63,379 bases of DNA from Sphingomonas sp. ERG5 (GCF_000803065.1 NZ_JSXI01000039.1:1-63379), one strand, 5' to 3'; positions 26,965-37,561 are shown, counted from the stretch's first letter. Numbers and translations: made by a program. Notes: a model not told the origin generated them from the letters alone.

Positions 26965-28191
26965 TTACAACAGCTCGGCGCCGCCCTTGAACAGGCGGCG
27001 CACCTTGCCCTGAACCGGCAGCCCGTCGAACGGCGTGTTGCCGGCGATCGCCACCATGTGATCGGCATCGATCAACCACGGCGCACCGGCGTCGAACACC
27101 ATCAGATCGGCCGGCATGCCTGCCGCCAATGTTCCCGTTTCCAGCCCGAGTATTCCGGCGGGGTTGAGCGAGAGCAATGCGATCAGCCGCTCGATCGGGA
27201 TCAGTTCATCGCGCACCATGCCAAGCGACAGCGCGAGAAGAGTTTCCGCGCCAGCCATGCCGGTTGCCGAATCCGCGAAGGGTAGGCGTTTTTCCTCCGG
27301 CCCGCGCGGGTCATGACCCGAACACAGCACATCGATCGTCCCGTCGGCCAGCGCGTGCAGGCAGGCCTGGCGATCGCTTTCGTCGCGCAACGGGGGCGAC
27401 AAATGCGTGAAGGTCCGGAAGTCGCTCATCGCGATGTCCGATAGCAGGAGATGGGCAGGGGTAATGCCGCAGGTCACTGCCACGCCCCGGCGTTTCGCCG
27501 CACGGACGAGGTCGAAGCCCGCCGCGGTGGTCACCTGCCGCAAATGCAGTTTTGCGCCGGTCTCTTCGGCCAGCATCAGGTCGCGCGCGATCGCCAATGC
27601 CTCGGCAATCGCCGAGGCAGAGGGCAAGCCCATGCGCGTCGCCGTTTCGCCCGAGGTCGCGACGGCGCTGCCGACCACGCCGCCATCTTCGGGATGGGCG
27701 ATGACGGTCAGGCCAAGGTCACCGGCATAGGCAAGGACTTTGCGCATCACGCCGGAATCGGCGATCCATCGTTCGCCCGTGCCGACCGCACGAGCACCAG
27801 CGTCGCGGTTGATCGCCATTTCGGCGAGATCCTGACCGGCCAACCCGCGGGTCGCGGCGGCGATGGGATGAATCCACAGGCCCGGACGTCCGATCAGCGC
27901 GGCGCGCTGCACCACGCCGGGTTCATCGAGCACCGGGGTCTGGTCGGGCATCAGTCCGACCCGCACGATCCCGCCGGCATGGCAGGCGGGAATGTCGATC
28001 GTGAAGACGCCCAGATCGACGATCGCCGGCGCGAGCGTTGCGCCCTTGCAGTCGATGACCTCCGCATCCTTGGGGATCTTGATGTCGCCGCTCGCGGCGA
28101 TGGTTTCGCCGCGCACCAGGACCGCGCCCTTGCTCGCGCCGGCAACGGGGCAGACCAGATTGGCGTTGGTCAGCGCAAAGGTACGGCTCAT
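26965..28191 (-). CDS. Dihydroorotase-like protein, probably non-catalytic (PyrC' type)
   Basis: This 408-residue amidohydrolase follows pyrB with an ATGA overlap. Active dihydroorotases have an HxH pair near the start (DLHVHL); here the place reads DLGVFTID, and the later LHLRQVTTA lacks the usual zinc-ligand histidine. The TDHAPH aspartate motif reads SGHDPRG. One histidine remains (VIAHPEDG). In Pseudomonas an inactive PyrC' of this kind forms a scaffold with aspartate transcarbamoylase. I infer the same here; a true pyrC should lie elsewhere in the genome. Confidence 0.88.
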   Translation of the reverse strand: MSRTFALTNANLVCPVAGASKGAVLVRGETIAASGDIKIPKDAEVIDCKGATLAPAIVDLGVFTIDIPACHAGGIVRVGLMPDQTPVLDEPGVVQRAALIGRPGLWIHPIAAATRGLAGQDLAEMAINRDAGARAVGTGERWIADSGVMRKVLAYAGDLGLTVIAHPEDGGVVGSAVATSGETATRMGLPSASAIAEALAIARDLMLAEETGAKLHLRQVTTAAGFDLVRAAKRRGVAVTCGITPAHLLLSDIAMSDFRTFTHLSPPLRDESDRQACLHALADGTIDVLCSGHDPRGPEEKRLPFADSATGMAGAETLLALSLGMVRDELIPIERLIALLSLNPAGILGLETGTLAAGMPADLMVFDAGAPWLIDADHMVAIAGNTPFDGLPVQGKVRRLFKGGAELL

Positions 28192-29177
28192 GACCAGCCT
28201 TTCACGCGGCGTGCGCGGCGCGTCAGTACGTCGAGACAGGCCATGCGTACGGCGACACCCATTTCGACCTGTTCAGTGATCGCCGAATGCACGACATGAT
28301 CGGCGACGGCGGAGTCGATCTCGACCCCGCGGTTCATCGGGCCGGGGTGCATGACCAGCACGTCGGGCTTGGCCCGGGCGAGCCGGGCGAGCGTCAGGCC
28401 GTAGCGCAGATGAAACTCGCGGTTGGACGGAATGAAGCCGCCGCTCATGCGCTCGTTCTGCAGCCGAAGCATCATCACCACGTCCGCGCCCTCAAGCGCC
28501 TGGTCGAAATCCGAGAAGGGCGTGACGCCCATCCGCTCCATGCCCGCCGGCATCAGTGTGGACGGTGCGCAGACGCGTACTTCGGCGGCAAGTGCCGTCA
28601 GCGCGAGAATATTCGAGCGGGCGACGCGGCTGTGCAATATGTCGCCGCAAATCACCACGCGCTGTCCGGCCACCGTTCCGCGGCGTCGGCGGATGGTCAG
28701 CGCGTCGAGCAGCGCCTGAGTCGGGTGTTCGTGCTGGCCATCGCCGGCATTGAGCACAGGACAATCGACCTTGTCGGCGATCAGCCGCACCGCGCCCGAA
28801 CTCTGGTGGCGAATCACGATCACGTCGGCGCGCATCGCATTCAGCGTCATCGCCGTGTCGATCAGCGTTTCGCCCTTCTTCACCGAGCTTTGCGCGGCAT
28901 GCATGTTGACGACATCGGCGCGCAGGCGTTTTCCGGCGATCTCGAACGACAATAGCGTCCGGGTGCTGTTTTCGAAGAAGGCGTTGATCTGAGTCAGGCC
29001 ACGCAATTGCTTGTGGCCCTTGTCGCGGCTGCGATTGCTCTCGACCCATTGTTCCGACTCGTCGAGCAGGAACATGATCTCATGCGGTTGCAACCCGTCG
29101 ATCCCGGTGAGGTGCCGGTGCGGGAAAACGGCGCTTCCGGCAAATTGGGAAGCGGGGCGGTGATCTGAAGCTGGCAT
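28188..29177 (-). CDS. pyrB: Aspartate carbamoyltransferase catalytic subunit
   Basis: This 329-residue enzyme joins carbamoyl phosphate and aspartate in pyrimidine synthesis. The carbamoyl-phosphate motif STRT lies in [13 protein letters not shown], and [12 protein letters not shown] and [14 protein letters not shown] are present. The extended N-terminus (about 20 residues before LTGIDGL) suits the class A type that associates with dihydroorotase-like subunits. There is no pyrI regulatory gene nearby. Confidence 0.96.
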   Translation of the reverse strand: MPASDHRPASQFAGSAVFPHRHLTGIDGLQPHEIMFLLDESEQWVESNRSRDKGHKQLRGLTQINAFFENSTRTLLSFEIAGKRLRADVVNMHAAQSSVKKGETLIDTAMTLNAMRADVIVIRHQSSGAVRLIADKVDCPVLNAGDGQHEHPTQALLDALTIRRRRGTVAGQRVVICGDILHSRVARSNILALTALAAEVRVCAPSTLMPAGMERMGVTPFSDFDQALEGADVVMMLRLQNERMSGGFIPSNREFHLRYGLTLARLARAKPDVLVMHPGPMNRGVEIDSAVADHVVHSAITEQVEMGVAVRMACLDVLTRRARRVKGWS

Positions 29178-29283
29178 TAAAGGGATCGGGTAGCGGCGCT
29201 TGGGCCGCGGCGCAAGGCTCCGGTTGGATTGATGGACAGGGTTGTCACGTCATGAGAAAACCCACCGATCGGGGGAGAAATCG

Positions 29284-29880
29284 ATGCACATGTTTTTCAG
29301 CATGATCCGGCGCGGACTTGGCAAGATTCCGACCTTTTCGGGACGCGACTCGCTCAGCCAGTTCTGGATGTATGCGGGTGCGGTTTTTGGGCTCGCCATG
29401 GCGAGCTGGGTGGCGGTGTTTGTCCCGACGATGGTGTCGATTTTCGTGGCGATGCAGAAATTCGCCGTCGAACACCCCGACCAGGCGGAAATCCAATCTG
29501 GACCGGGATCGTATTCGATCAGCATCCAGGGCAACCACCCCGAATTGACGCCTGATTTCGGCGGACTGATGGCTGCCCTGTCGGTCATCGTGGCGGTGGT
29601 GGTCGTCCTGCTGGCCAGCGGGGTCGTACGGCGACTGCACGATCGCGGGAAAAGCGGCTTCTGGGCACTGCCGACGCTCATCCTTCTGACCACGAGCATG
29701 ATTCTCGCGCCGCGCGTGTTTAGCGAATTCGGCAAGGGCGGCGAGCCCGACATGAGGCTGTTCTGGGGGATGATCCTGAATAACTTCGTCTACCTTGCCT
29801 CAGCGGCGATCCTGCTCGTGCAGTTGGTCCAGCGCGGTTCGGTGGACGCCAATCGCTTTGGAGATCCGCCGCTTCCCTGA
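29284..29880 (+). CDS. DUF805 membrane protein
   Basis: This 198-residue inner-membrane protein opens with the DUF805 pattern: GRDSLSQFWMYAGAVFG, where the aromatic-rich segment precedes the first membrane helix. Further helices lie at LMAALSVIVAVVVVLLAS, FWALPTLILLTTSMIL and FVYLASAAILLVQL, with the VRRLHDRGKSG loop typical of the family. The ATG at 29284 has GGGGAG. A 36-residue polar insert separates helices 1 and 2. Function of the family is unknown. It converges on ruvX with one base between the stops. Confidence 0.82.
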   Translation: MHMFFSMIRRGLGKIPTFSGRDSLSQFWMYAGAVFGLAMASWVAVFVPTMVSIFVAMQKFAVEHPDQAEIQSGPGSYSISIQGNHPELTPDFGGLMAALSVIVAVVVVLLASGVVRRLHDRGKSGFWALPTLILLTTSMILAPRVFSEFGKGGEPDMRLFWGMILNNFVYLASAAILLVQLVQRGSVDANRFGDPPLP

Positions 29881-29881
29881 C

Positions 29882-30346
29882 CTAAGCGCTGACCAGCGCG
29901 TCGATCGCGCCTTGGAGAATGTACGCGGCGGCCATCTTGTCGACCAGTTCGGCGCGTTTTGCGCGGCTGGCGTCCTGTTCGATCAGGGTGCGGGTCACCG
30001 CCTGAGTCGACCAGCGTTCGTCCTGCAGGAAGATCGGCAGGCCGAGATCCTCCATGTTGCGGGCAAAGGCGCGGCTCGACTGGCTGCGCGGGCTTTCGCT
30101 GCCGTCGGTCAGGTTGAGCGGCAGGCCGATGACGATCCCCTTGACCTGCTGCTCGGTGATCAGGGCGACAAGGGCCAGCTTGTCCTTCTGGAACTTGGTG
30201 CGGCGGACGAGGGTGGCAGGCGAAGCGAAGCTCCAGCCCGCGTCGCACAGTGCCGTGCCGATCGTCTTGGTGCCGACATCCAGCCCGATCAGCCGGCCGC
30301 CGGTGGGGAGGGCGTCCCGAAAGGCCAGGCGGTCGGTGGTGATCAT
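29882..30346 (-). CDS. ruvX: Holliday junction resolvase-like RuvX (YqgF)
   Basis: This 154-residue RNase H-fold protein shows [13 protein letters not shown] (catalytic Asp), the [20 protein letters not shown] motif and DERWSTQAV. YqgF proteins act in 16S rRNA 5'-end maturation and resemble Holliday junction resolvases. GGAAGGGAG lies just before the chosen ATG at 30346; the longer open frame upstream is the translated inverted repeat at 30358-30447. Confidence 0.93.
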   Translation of the reverse strand: MITTDRLAFRDALPTGGRLIGLDVGTKTIGTALCDAGWSFASPATLVRRTKFQKDKLALVALITEQQVKGIVIGLPLNLTDGSESPRSQSSRAFARNMEDLGLPIFLQDERWSTQAVTRTLIEQDASRAKRAELVDKMAAAYILQGAIDALVSA

Positions 30347-30357
30347 TTCACTCCCTT

Positions 30358-30447
30358 CCGTTCGTGCTGAGCTTGTCGAAGCACAGTTCTGCTCCTTCTC
30401 ATCGGTCGACGAGAAGAACGGCCCTTCGACAAGCTCAGGGCGAACGG
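30358..30447. repeat. Dispersed inverted repeat with TTCGACAAGCTCAG arms
   Basis: Two 24-base arms (30358-30381 and 30424-30447) are inverted with two mismatches and a 42-base centre. The core CTTCGACAAGCTCAG is a widespread intergenic repeat in sphingomonads and some other proteobacteria. Its translation (RPELVEGP) spuriously extends the ruvX frame. Confidence 0.8.
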
Positions 30448-30461
30448 GGACAGGGAAACCT

Positions 30462-31619
30462 TCATCTCGCCTCGAACGCGGCCAGCCGCCGCGCGGCATC
30501 GGCGCGGACGTTCGCCCAGAACAAGCTGTAATCATAGACGTGGTAATTGTTGCCCGGGAGCACATAGCTGCCCATGTTCGGCCCCGCACCGATCAGCAAC
30601 AGACCGCGGCCTTCGCAGCGTGCCGGAACCTGCCCGGCGACGACCGTCGCGCTGGCCAGGTCGGCCGAGGGAAGCAATGTGCCAAGGTTCGCGGTCGCGG
30701 GCGCCGCGGCATCGGCGGTACCGGTTAGCGGGTTGGTGCAGACCATCGGAGTGCCCTTGCGCGGCTGGCCGTTGAAGCCGGTCGTGGTGTCGAACGTGTC
30801 GATGATCAACTGGGGTTCGGCCGGCTCGGCGAAGCTTTGCCAGGACAGGATGCAACCGGCCTGGTCGGCGCGGGTGCATTCGGCAAGACCCAGCAGCGGC
30901 AGGTCGGTGGTGCGCGACACCGGCCATCCGACGACATAGGCCGCGACGATCCGCTTCGCGAGCGGCGTGCCGGCGATGCGCTCGCGGAGCAGGCGAGTGA
31001 GGTGCAGCGCGCCCTGGCTATGCCCGGCAAGGATGATCGGCCGGTCGCCGGCTTCTTTCAGGAACTGGTCGAACGCGGCGGTAACGTCGCGATAAGCGAG
31101 GTCGAGTGCCTGGGTCGCTTCCGCCTGACTGGTCAGGAATGCGCCGAACGTCGCCTGGCGATAGCGCGGCGCCCAGATCGCGCCGCTCTCGTTGAACGCG
31201 GTCGCCTGGCCGCGCAGGAACAATATCGCGCGATCATTGGCTTCTGCGTCGTCGAGCGGCGCATTCCAGTGCGAGCGGTCGAGATAGGAAGTCGGGTGGA
31301 TGTAGAAGACCGCGGCGATGGGCGCGGTTGCCGGCTGATAGCCGGTCGGTGTCCAAAGCGCCGGATTGCCGCGCTTGTCGGGGCGGGCGATCCATAGTTT
31401 CGGGTCGGCATAGGCGTTGGCCGGCTGCGCGGGCAACGCCTCGAACGTGGCGCTCGGTACCGTCGCGAAACGGATCAGCTGCGGCCCCCAAAGCCGGTAG
31501 GAAACCAGCGCCGCGATGGCCAGCACGATGAGGATCGCGATGAGGTAGAGGAACTTCCGGGCCAAACGCCAAACTCCATTGCGCAGACGGGCATGGCCGC
31601 CTGCCGAGCGTGATGGCAA
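30462..31619 (-). CDS. DUF3089 alpha/beta-hydrolase
   Basis: This 385-residue protein has an N-terminal membrane anchor ([19 protein letters not shown]) and a periplasmic DUF3089 domain of the alpha/beta-hydrolase fold. [17 protein letters not shown] and the nucleophile elbow [11 protein letters not shown] (Ser near 190) are visible, with [10 protein letters not shown] holding a late His and Asp. The family is presumed to be lipases or esterases, but substrates are unknown. The start is uncertain: the ATG at 31619 lacks a good ribosome site. Confidence 0.85.
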   Translation of the reverse strand: MPSRSAGGHARLRNGVWRLARKFLYLIAILIVLAIAALVSYRLWGPQLIRFATVPSATFEALPAQPANAYADPKLWIARPDKRGNPALWTPTGYQPATAPIAAVFYIHPTSYLDRSHWNAPLDDAEANDRAILFLRGQATAFNESGAIWAPRYRQATFGAFLTSQAEATQALDLAYRDVTAAFDQFLKEAGDRPIILAGHSQGALHLTRLLRERIAGTPLAKRIVAAYVVGWPVSRTTDLPLLGLAECTRADQAGCILSWQSFAEPAEPQLIIDTFDTTTGFNGQPRKGTPMVCTNPLTGTADAAAPATANLGTLLPSADLASATVVAGQVPARCEGRGLLLIGAGPNMGSYVLPGNNYHVYDYSLFWANVRADAARRLAAFEAR

Positions 31620-31753
31620 GCGCCGTGCATCAGGAATGCGATGCTTGCAATTGTTGATCGGCGACCAGCCAACGGGTGGTCTGGTCGAATAGGCGGGGCC
31701 AAAGCGCGCCTTTTTGTTGCGTGGGCGCGGCGGCCTCTGCTAGCCGCACCGGC

Positions 31754-32041
31754 ATGTCAGTCGATATCGCAACCGTCAAAAAGATCGCGAGCCTTGCCCG
31801 CATCGCGATCACCGAGGAGGAGGCCGCGCGTATCGCGCCCGAACTCGACAATATCATGGGCTGGATCGAGCAGTTGGGCGAGGTCGATTGCACCGGCGTC
31901 GAGCCGATGACCGCGGTCATCCCCAATCATCTGCGCCTGCGCGACGATGTCGTCACCGATGGTGGCGTGCGCGACGCGGTGCTGTCCAATGCCCCCCAGG
32001 CCGAACACGGTTTCTTCACCGTGCCCAAGGTGATCGAATAA
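31754..32041 (+). CDS. gatC: Asp-tRNA(Asn)/Glu-tRNA(Gln) amidotransferase subunit C
   Basis: This 95-residue GatC wraps GatA and GatB and stabilises the complex. It begins [19 protein letters not shown], with [15 protein letters not shown] and the C-terminal [20 protein letters not shown] segment typical of the family. The open frame extends upstream but the MSVD start matches relatives. Its stop overlaps the gatA start by one base (TAATG). Confidence 0.95.
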   Translation: MSVDIATVKKIASLARIAITEEEAARIAPELDNIMGWIEQLGEVDCTGVEPMTAVIPNHLRLRDDVVTDGGVRDAVLSNAPQAEHGFFTVPKVIE

Positions 32042-33525
32042 TGACCGACCTGACCGATCTGGGCGTCGCGGCGATCCGCGACGGGGTGCGTACCGGCGGC
32101 TTCTCGGCGCGCGAAGTCGCCGATGCGTTCATCGACAAGGTGAGCAAGGCGAAGGCGCTGAACGCCTTTCTGGTCGAAACCCCCGATCATGCCATCGCCG
32201 CCGCCACGGAAGCCGACGCGGCGCGTGCGGCGGGCGAAGCGTTGAAGCCATTGGCCGGCGTGCCGATCGGCATGAAGGACCTGTTCTGCACCAAGGGCGT
32301 CGCCTCGACTGCTGCGAGCCATATCCTCGAAGGCTTCACGCCGCCCTACGAATCGACCGTGTCGGGCAAGCTGTGGGACGCCGGTGCGGGCATGCTGGGC
32401 AAGCTCAACATGGACCAGTTCGCGATGGGATCGTCGAACGAGACCAGCGCGTTCGGCAATGTCATTTCGCCCTGGCGACGGGCCGACGGCGGTAACGCGC
32501 CGCTTGCGCCGGGCGGGTCGTCGGGCGGCAGCTCGGCAGCGATCGCCGCGCGGCTGTGCCCAGCGGCGACCGGCACCGATACGGGCGGGTCGATCCGCCA
32601 GCCGGCTGCTTTTACCGGCATTTCCGGGATCAAGCCGACCTATGGCCGTTGTTCGCGCTGGGGCGTGGTGGCGTTCGCCTCGTCGCTCGATCAGGCCGGG
32701 CCGATGGCGCGCGACGTGCGCGATTGCGCGATCATGCTGGAGGCAATGTCGGGCTTCGATCCGAAGGACTCGACCTCGCTTGAGCTCGAGGTGCCGAAAT
32801 GGGAGCAGGGCCTGTCCGGCAATCTGCGCGGCAAGCGCGTCGGCATTCCCAGGGAATATCGCGTCGACAATATGCCGGGCGAGATCGATGCGCTGTGGCA
32901 GCAGGGAATCGACTGGCTGAAGGATGCCGGCGCCGAGATCGTCGATGTGTCGCTGCCGCATACAAAATATGCGCTGCCGGCCTATTACATCATCGCGCCG
33001 GCGGAAGCGTCGTCGAACCTCGCGCGTTATGACGGCGTGCGCTACGGCCTGCGCGATCTGCCCGACGGTGCGAACCTGCAGGATATGTACGCGGCGACGC
33101 GTGCGGCGGGCTTCGGCCCCGAGGTCAAGCGCCGCATCCTGATCGGAACCTATGTGCTGTCGGCGGGGTTCTATGACGCCTATTATACTCAGGCGCAGAA
33201 GGTGCGGACGTTGATCTCGCGTGATTTCGACCGGGCTTGGGAGAGTTGCGATCTGCTGCTGACCCCGACCGCGCCATCGGCGGCGTTCGCGCTGGGCGAG
33301 AAGCTGGCCGATCCGCTGGCGATGTATTTGAACGACGTGTTCACCGTGCCCTCCTCGCTGGCGGGGTTGCCGGCGATGTCGGTGCCGGGCGGGCTCGACA
33401 CGGGCGGCCTGCCGCTCGGGCTGCAGATCATCGGCAAGGCGCTGGACGAGCAGTGCGTGCTCAATGCCGGCCTTGCGCTGGAGGAGCGTGCCGGGTTCGT
33501 GGCGCGACCGGAGGCTTGGTGGTAA
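32041..33525 (+). CDS. gatA: Asp-tRNA(Asn)/Glu-tRNA(Gln) amidotransferase subunit A
   Basis: This 494-residue amidase-signature enzyme releases ammonia from glutamine for transamidation of mischarged tRNA. The catalytic Lys is in [11 protein letters not shown], the cis-Ser in [12 protein letters not shown], and the nucleophile Ser in [13 protein letters not shown]. It supplies Gln-tRNA and probably Asn-tRNA. It is coupled to gatC; a small membrane-protein gene separates it from gatB. Confidence 0.97.
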   Translation: MTDLTDLGVAAIRDGVRTGGFSAREVADAFIDKVSKAKALNAFLVETPDHAIAAATEADAARAAGEALKPLAGVPIGMKDLFCTKGVASTAASHILEGFTPPYESTVSGKLWDAGAGMLGKLNMDQFAMGSSNETSAFGNVISPWRRADGGNAPLAPGGSSGGSSAAIAARLCPAATGTDTGGSIRQPAAFTGISGIKPTYGRCSRWGVVAFASSLDQAGPMARDVRDCAIMLEAMSGFDPKDSTSLELEVPKWEQGLSGNLRGKRVGIPREYRVDNMPGEIDALWQQGIDWLKDAGAEIVDVSLPHTKYALPAYYIIAPAEASSNLARYDGVRYGLRDLPDGANLQDMYAATRAAGFGPEVKRRILIGTYVLSAGFYDAYYTQAQKVRTLISRDFDRAWESCDLLLTPTAPSAAFALGEKLADPLAMYLNDVFTVPSSLAGLPAMSVPGGLDTGGLPLGLQIIGKALDEQCVLNAGLALEERAGFVARPEAWW

Positions 33526-33935
33526 CGCCGAACGGATTTCACGATCGCAATCTTGAGGTTCTGCGTGAGGCGCAGACCGCGCTGAATGTCGCGTTCGGCG
33601 CGATCCTCAGCGCCTATATCGGCAATTCGCTGGCCGAGATCGACAATGGCCCGTTCGATCATACGGCGCTGGCGAAGTTCTTCGTGTATATCGCCATCTT
33701 CATCATCGGGCTATGTGTCGGCAACAGCGTGATCCTGCGCGGCGAATTCCGCCTCGGCGCGCTGTTCTTGGCGATTGCGGCTGGCGCTGCGGTCGCCGCG
33801 CACAGCCAGGGACGTTCGCTTGGGTTCGAAGTGGCCATCCTGCGCATCCTGGCCGGGTGCTGGGTCGGCGCGCTTCTCGGCAGCAATGCGGTGCTGACCG
33901 CAATTCATTATATTCATCATCGGAATCGGAAATGA
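33519..33935 (+). CDS. Small membrane protein between gatA and gatB
   Basis: This 138-residue protein starts at a GTG that overlaps the gatA stop (GGAGG 4 bases before) and ends overlapping the gatB ATG. It has an N-terminal helix ([20 protein letters not shown]) and three hydrophobic segments: [33 protein letters not shown], and [20 protein letters not shown]. The tail is His-rich ([10 protein letters not shown]). I recognise no family. The tight overlaps on both sides show it is translated with the gat genes, though a link to tRNA amidation is not evident. Confidence 0.75.
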   Translation: MVTPNGFHDRNLEVLREAQTALNVAFGAILSAYIGNSLAEIDNGPFDHTALAKFFVYIAIFIIGLCVGNSVILRGEFRLGALFLAIAAGAAVAAHSQGRSLGFEVAILRILAGCWVGALLGSNAVLTAIHYIHHRNRK

Positions 33936-35398
33936 GCGACTATCGCATCCAGGGTGCCACCGGCGAGTGGGAGGTCGTGATCGGCCTTGAAGTCCATGCC
34001 CAGGTCACTTCGAACGCCAAGCTTTTCTCGGGCGCGGCGACGGCGTTTGGCGCCGAGCCGAACACACAGGTGTCGCTGGTCGACGCGGCGATGCCCGGCA
34101 TGCTGCCGGTGCCCAATCGTGAGTGCATCCGCCAGGCGGTTCGCACGGGCATGGCGATCGATGCGCAGATCAACAAATGGTCGCGCTTCGACCGCAAGAA
34201 TTACTTCTATGCCGATCTGCCGCAGGGTTATCAGATCAGCCAGCTCTATCATCCGCTGGTCGGTGAGGGCGCGATCGACATCAGCCTCGATGAAAAGAAC
34301 CCCGATGCCAGCGGCAAACGCATCGGTGTCGAGCGCATCCATGTCGAGCAGGACGCCGGCAAGCTGATGCACGACCAGCATCCGACGCGCTCCTATGTCG
34401 ATCTCAACCGATCAGGCGTCGCGCTGATGGAAATCGTGTCCAAGCCCGACATGGCTTCTCCAGCGGAAGCAGGTGCTTATCTACGTAAGCTCAGATCGAT
34501 CCTGCGCTACGTCGGGTCGTGTGACGGCAATATGGAAGAGGGATCGATGCGCGCCGACGTCAATGTCAGCGTGCGCAAGCCCGGCGATCCGCTTGGGACC
34601 CGGACCGAGACCAAGAACGTCAATTCGGTCCGCTTCGTGATGGCGGTGGTCGAGCAGGAAGCGCGCCGCCAGGTCGATGTGATTGAGGACGGCGGACGCA
34701 TCGTCCAGGAAACGCGGCTCTACGATCCCGACCGCAACGAGACGCGGTCGATGCGCTCCAAGGAGGACGCGCATGATTACCGCTATTTCCCCGACCCTGA
34801 TCTGTTGCCGCTCGAACTCGACGAGGCGTTCCTCGCCGAATGTCGCGAAAGCCTTCCGGAACTGCCCGACGCCAAGCGTGCGCGCTACGAGGGCCTGGGC
34901 GTCACGCCATATCATGCGGCGGTGTTGACTGCCGAGGTCGAGACGGCGCGTTGGTTCGATGCGCTGCTCGATGCCGGCGCCAAGGCGGCTCCTGCTGCCA
35001 ACTGGCTCACGTCGGAACTGTTTGGCGCGCTCAACCGGCTTGGCAAAGGGCTGGAAGAGAGCCCGGTCAGTCCGACTCAGGCGGCCGAGCTGCTTGGTCT
35101 CATCGCCGATGGCACAGTGTCGGGCACGCTGGCCAAGCAGGTGTTTGAGATCATGCTCGAAACCGGGCAGGGAGCAGGGGCGATCGTCGAGGAACGCGGC
35201 CTGAAGCAGACCAGCGATACCGGCGCGATCGAGAAGGTCATTGCCGATGTGATGGCCGCCAATCCCAATCAGCTCGAACAGTATCGTGGCGGCAAGGAAG
35301 CGTTGTTCGGATTCTTCGTCGGCCAGACGATGAAGGCAATGGGCGGCAAGGCCAACCCGGGCGTGGTCAATGAATTGCTGAAAAAGGCGTTGGGCTAA
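33932..35398 (+). CDS. gatB: Asp-tRNA(Asn)/Glu-tRNA(Gln) amidotransferase subunit B
   Basis: This 488-residue GatB activates the misacylated tRNA by phosphorylation. [20 protein letters not shown] opens the kinase-like cradle domain; [34 protein letters not shown] and the C-terminal YqeY/tail domain ([21 protein letters not shown]) follow. The ATG overlaps the previous stop (ATGA). It completes the gat operon. Confidence 0.97.
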   Translation: MSDYRIQGATGEWEVVIGLEVHAQVTSNAKLFSGAATAFGAEPNTQVSLVDAAMPGMLPVPNRECIRQAVRTGMAIDAQINKWSRFDRKNYFYADLPQGYQISQLYHPLVGEGAIDISLDEKNPDASGKRIGVERIHVEQDAGKLMHDQHPTRSYVDLNRSGVALMEIVSKPDMASPAEAGAYLRKLRSILRYVGSCDGNMEEGSMRADVNVSVRKPGDPLGTRTETKNVNSVRFVMAVVEQEARRQVDVIEDGGRIVQETRLYDPDRNETRSMRSKEDAHDYRYFPDPDLLPLELDEAFLAECRESLPELPDAKRARYEGLGVTPYHAAVLTAEVETARWFDALLDAGAKAAPAANWLTSELFGALNRLGKGLEESPVSPTQAAELLGLIADGTVSGTLAKQVFEIMLETGQGAGAIVEERGLKQTSDTGAIEKVIADVMAANPNQLEQYRGGKEALFGFFVGQTMKAMGGKANPGVVNELLKKALG

Positions 35399-35492
35399 GC
35401 ATCCGCGCCGACGCGGTTCTTGCCGTGTCCCGCGCCGGCGTTAATCTCTCCTCATGCGCGATCGAGTCGCGTCGTTCTTGAGGGGGGACATA

Positions 35493-36125
35493 ATGAAGTC
35501 AGGGGGGGGCGCCGCCGTGTTTGCGGTAACGGCGTTGATGCTGGGCGAAAGCGCAGCATTGTCGCAGGGGATTGCCGCCTCAGCGCCGCCGACACATTCT
35601 CTCGCCGACAGCGGATCGCCCTTCGGTGCACCGTCAACGACGATGGGTAATACGGCCGACGTGACGATGCCCGAACTGGCGTTCAAGGGCGACGGGACCG
35701 AGGCGGCCGACTTCGACAAATATTATGCGTTCCGCCGCGCGGACACGGATTTCGCCACCGCTTATGCCGATATCGCCGAATGCGACGGCTATGCCCGCGG
35801 GCTGCAAAGCGGGATCGGATACCAGCAAGTGCCCTATCCCTATGCCGGTACGATGGCGGGCGCAGTCGGCGGAGCGATCGGCAGTGCGATGGCGATGGCG
35901 ATCTTCGGATCGGCCGAGAAGCGCCGGTTGCGTCGCGTGAACATGCGCACCTGCATGAATTTCAAGGGTTATGACCGTTACGGCTTGCCCAAGGGCTTGT
36001 GGGAGAAATTCAACTTCGAAGAGGGGTTGTCCGGCGTCAGCGAGGAGAAGCGACAAGCCTATCTCAAGCAACAGGCTCTCGTCGCCTCATCGGCTTCGCT
36101 GCAGGGTAAGGTATTGGGACGATGA
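35493..36125 (+). CDS. Secreted protein with glycine-zipper-like segment
   Basis: This 210-residue exported protein has a signal peptide ending near SAALSQG. A central GTMAGAVGGAIGSAMAMAIFG segment (about residues 128-148) resembles a glycine zipper, seen in some outer-membrane lipoproteins and pore-like proteins. A conserved-looking ECDGYARG cysteine and MRTCMNFKGYDRYGLPKGLW follow. AGGGGGG precedes the ATG at 35493. It overlaps the next gene (ATGA), so the two are coexpressed. Function unknown. Confidence 0.8.
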   Translation: MKSGGGAAVFAVTALMLGESAALSQGIAASAPPTHSLADSGSPFGAPSTTMGNTADVTMPELAFKGDGTEAADFDKYYAFRRADTDFATAYADIAECDGYARGLQSGIGYQQVPYPYAGTMAGAVGGAIGSAMAMAIFGSAEKRRLRRVNMRTCMNFKGYDRYGLPKGLWEKFNFEEGLSGVSEEKRQAYLKQQALVASSASLQGKVLGR

Positions 36126-36970
36126 AGCGGATCATGCTGAGCGCCGCGCTCGCACTGGCTGTCGCCATGCCGGCCGTCGCCAAGGAAAAGCCGCCGGTTT
36201 TCGTCGAGACCGCGTCGATTCCGGACAAGCCGGTCGTCGCCTTCAATCCGGCCAAGGCTTATGCCCTGCTGCGCACCGAAGTGGCGACGCCGCTTCTGCT
36301 CATGAAAGTGCCGACGGCCGAGGATCAGGTGGTCTACGACAAGCTGCGCGCTGCCGCACTCGACGAAGCGCGGCGCAAATATGCGAAGAAGCTCGCCAGC
36401 TATAAAGAGAGCCTGGCTCTGGCGACCAAGACCTCCGGCGTGCGCGTTCCGGAAAAGCCGGTCGAGCCGACCGAAGCGAATTTCGAATTCACGCCCTTCG
36501 GGATGATGGCCAGCGTTTCGGTCGGGCCGATGTACCGGTTCGCCAAAAGCAAGACGAGCTCAACCTATCTCCAGGAACTGACGCCGGGGACTTACCGGGT
36601 CTATGGCACGCTGGCCGCGGTGCCGGGGGCAGCCGCTGCGGGTAGTTGCTATTGCATGGGAAGCGTGGCGTTTGACGTCAAAGCGGGAGAGATCACCGAT
36701 CTGGGTGTGATCTTGGCTGGTGACCCTGTTGCACGTGTCCCCGGCGATTCGTCCGCGCCGGTCGATCTCAGCGGGCAGAAATTGTTCCAGGCCGCGCCGG
36801 CCGCGATGGTGATCGATCCGCGCATCGCCAGTCGGACGATCACCCCGGCGCGCTATAAACCGGCTGGCAAGCTCCCGAATTATTTCGGAGTCACGATTAC
36901 GCGGATGCCGGAAATGCCTGGGGTATTCCGGTACGAGCGGGACAAGATCGTCGATCTGACGGCGCAATGA
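36122..36970 (+). CDS. Secreted protein of unknown function
   Basis: This 282-residue exported protein has a clear signal peptide ending PAVAK. A charged helical stretch (YDKLRAAALDEARRKYAKKL, about 80-100) follows an N-terminal beta-rich part; then a beta-rich domain with LTPGTYRVYGTL, a CYCMGS cysteine pair (near residue 178) and FDVKAGEITDLGVI suggests a carbohydrate-binding-like or carboxypeptidase-regulatory-like sandwich. It is coupled to the glycine-zipper protein. Its substrate or partner is unknown. Confidence 0.8.
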   Translation: MKRIMLSAALALAVAMPAVAKEKPPVFVETASIPDKPVVAFNPAKAYALLRTEVATPLLLMKVPTAEDQVVYDKLRAAALDEARRKYAKKLASYKESLALATKTSGVRVPEKPVEPTEANFEFTPFGMMASVSVGPMYRFAKSKTSSTYLQELTPGTYRVYGTLAAVPGAAAAGSCYCMGSVAFDVKAGEITDLGVILAGDPVARVPGDSSAPVDLSGQKLFQAAPAAMVIDPRIASRTITPARYKPAGKLPNYFGVTITRMPEMPGVFRYERDKIVDLTAQ

Positions 36971-37017
36971 AGAAACATGGCGGGGCGCAACGCCGCCCCG
37001 CCTGCCTGGCCTGCCCG

Positions 37018-37233
37018 CTACTGCGCGTCATCCTCCTGATTCTTCGTCACGCCGCCGGTGCCGCCGACGCCGTCGGGCGACCCGGCAGAGGTGAATGTAT
37101 CGGGCTCCGGGCCGCCTTCGCCGCGCTCGACCGCGTCCTTGCGTGCTTCAACGATCTGTTCGAGATCGCTGCGCGCATCATTATCGTTATCCGGAATGCT
37201 GCCGGGAGGCGGATTTTTGGGACGATCGCTCAT
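37018..37233 (-). CDS. Small acidic hypothetical protein
   Basis: This 71-residue protein starts at the ATG at 37233 with GGGAG upstream. It is hydrophilic: PKNPPPGSIPDNDNDARSD, then an acidic helix (LEQIVEARKDAVERGEGG) and a Gly/Thr-rich tail. No membrane segment or known domain is seen. It overlaps the preceding small gene by four bases, which supports both being real. Probably disordered. Confidence 0.7.
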   Translation of the reverse strand: MSDRPKNPPPGSIPDNDNDARSDLEQIVEARKDAVERGEGGPEPDTFTSAGSPDGVGGTGGVTKNQEDDAQ

Positions 37234-37406
37234 GCGAAATCTCCCAGGTCGACGGGTTGCCCCGGCGCATTGCCTGGCCCGGTGTCCGGCTGCGGGGCAG
37301 GGATGTCGATGTCCGGCGCAATGGGATTGACCTCCGGCGGAGCCGGCACGGGCTGGGCAGGCTGACTCGGCTGGGGCGGCACTTCGGTCGGGGGCGTGGT
37401 GGCCAT
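37230..37406 (-). CDS. Small proline-rich hypothetical protein
   Basis: This 58-residue protein starts at the ATG at 37406 with GAGGAG 8 bases upstream. More than a third of its residues are proline (PPTEVPPQPSQPAQPVPAPP), and it has no cysteine or hydrophobic stretch. It is coupled to the acidic protein by an ATGA overlap. It may be an intrinsically disordered linker or stress protein; no function can be assigned. Confidence 0.65.
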   Translation of the reverse strand: MATTPPTEVPPQPSQPAQPVPAPPEVNPIAPDIDIPAPQPDTGPGNAPGQPVDLGDFA

Positions 37407-37561
37407 AATCAATCTCCTCAGGTTCCAAACGCCCCGGAATCGCGTCGGTTGCCTCCGCACTTGCCAGCGACCGCGATATTGCTATGGCCCTATATTGTAA
37501 TGGGCAGCTTGCCCCGCGACGCGGGGCTGGTATAGACGCCGCGCAATCGGCGGTGTCCCAT

